Origin: Candidatus Epilinea brevis
GTDB lineage: Bacteria > Chloroflexota > Anaerolineae > Epilineales > Epilineaceae
Length of the DNA: 64,000 nucleotides
Assembly (NCBI GenBank): GCA_016710785.1
Contig: JADJUE010000001.1
Coordinates: 496,001 to 560,000 of the forward strand
Direction of reading: 5' to 3'
In this document: one piece after another, positions 63,701 to 64,000 of the stretch
Numbering within the stretch: the stretch's first letter is position 1
Layout of the letters: each line of letters opens with the position of its first letter
Notes under the pieces: generated by a model
Told to the model about the DNA's origin: nothing
Database searches by the model: none
Seen by the model: the letters and a program-made list of their open reading frames with translations, nothing else
Translations under genes and position numbers: made by a program

Positions 63701-64000
63701 TCAAGCATAGGCCATTCCAAAGCGGTTGGCGATGAACGCGGCATACGGAATGGTCTCCTGGCGCACCAGACCGGTCTGCTGGATGTGGCCGCCGGCATGC
63801 AGGTCCAGGACGGCGCAGATGCCGCTGGCGGTGCTCACCTGGATGGCGCCCCAGACGCGGCCGCCGATCTCGCGGAAGCGCATCTTGTGGGCGTAGGTGC
63901 GCTCGGTCAGCACGCCGCCCAGGTAGCCCACCGCGGAGACATAGACCAGCACCTGGTCCTCGGTGGTATGGGGTATGGTGCGCTCCAGGAGCGCCTTGAG
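63701..64000 (-). CDS. saccharopine-dehydrogenase-like oxidoreductase (5' partial)
   Basis: The visible 99 residues are the carboxy end of the protein; the frame is open at the right edge. GAIQVSTASGICAVLDLHAG and RQETIPYAAFIANRFGMAYA resemble the C-terminal part of saccharopine/lysine dehydrogenase-family NAD(P) enzymes. The nucleotide-binding domain is outside the window, so the reaction is not known. Confidence 0.6.
   Translation of the reverse strand, partial: LKALLERTIPHTTEDQVLVYVSAVGYLGGVLTERTYAHKMRFREIGGRVWGAIQVSTASGICAVLDLHAGGHIQQTGLVRQETIPYAAFIANRFGMAYA

Overview
This is a GC-rich bacterial chromosome segment. The organism is probably a member of the Chloroflexota (Anaerolineae-like). 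The reasons are the many secreted proteins with Thr/Pro (TPTPTAT-type) linkers, the recurring hydrophobic LPLL/LPLV tail motif, a bifunctional PBP with a long Thr/Pro tail, and high GC. No rRNA or marker gene settles the taxonomy. I see no tRNA, rRNA or CRISPR array.

1-10.4 kb: a complete diversity-generating retroelement (DGR) with several targets. A reverse transcriptase with the DGR-type IGNLTSQ and YVDD motifs lies next to a divergently encoded Avd-like accessory protein and a 130-bp template repeat (TR). Three sensor-like proteins end in a formylglycine-generating-enzyme-like (C-type-lectin fold) domain whose last ~45 residues are a variable repeat (VR). VR1 and VR2 differ from the TR only at TR adenines (16 and 17 changes); VR3 shows A-changes plus some drift. 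The amino halves are signalling modules: NACHT NTPase (the partial protein at the left edge and the 962-aa protein) and TIR (the 731-aa protein). A CHAT caspase-like protease in the same minus-strand cluster has no VR. It shares the N-terminal effector-associated domain (EAD) with the NACHT and TIR sensors. The layout suggests hypervariable ligand sensors that signal to a protease/NADase effector set.

10.4-12.6 kb: a small gene with an operator-like array, then the soluble transhydrogenase sthA, whose upstream region holds a second array of palindromes. Both arrays have 22-bp spacing.

12.7-23.6 kb: a minus-strand defence island. It is read as DUF3644 (HEPN) - HEPN - DUF262/HNH - hsdM - hsdS (frameshifted) - remnant - yhcG/DUF1016 nuclease - hsdR.

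24-34.4 kb: an Asp-box secreted protein, MazG-like hydrolase, Tat-exported flavin amine oxidase, a secreted jelly-roll-like protein, a class A PBP, DNA polymerase III delta (holA) and a class I aminotransferase. 34.5-36.5 kb: a decayed IS110-family element flanked by inverted copies of a palindromic repeat also found at 7.6 kb.

36.5-41.9 kb: housekeeping and quality control: RqcH/NFACT, a small protein, a HEAT-repeat protein with dtd, and a BrnT/BrnA-like toxin-antitoxin pair. 41.9-63.7 kb: mostly exported proteins: a beta-rich surface protein, a CARDB-PA-PNGase F-like protein, two tandem rhodaneses (the first with an in-frame TGA at the position of a paralogue Cys, a selenocysteine candidate), an M16C peptidase, a propeller/vWA protein, an 1809-aa subtilase and a double trypsin. 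The window ends in the 3' part of a saccharopine-dehydrogenase-like gene.
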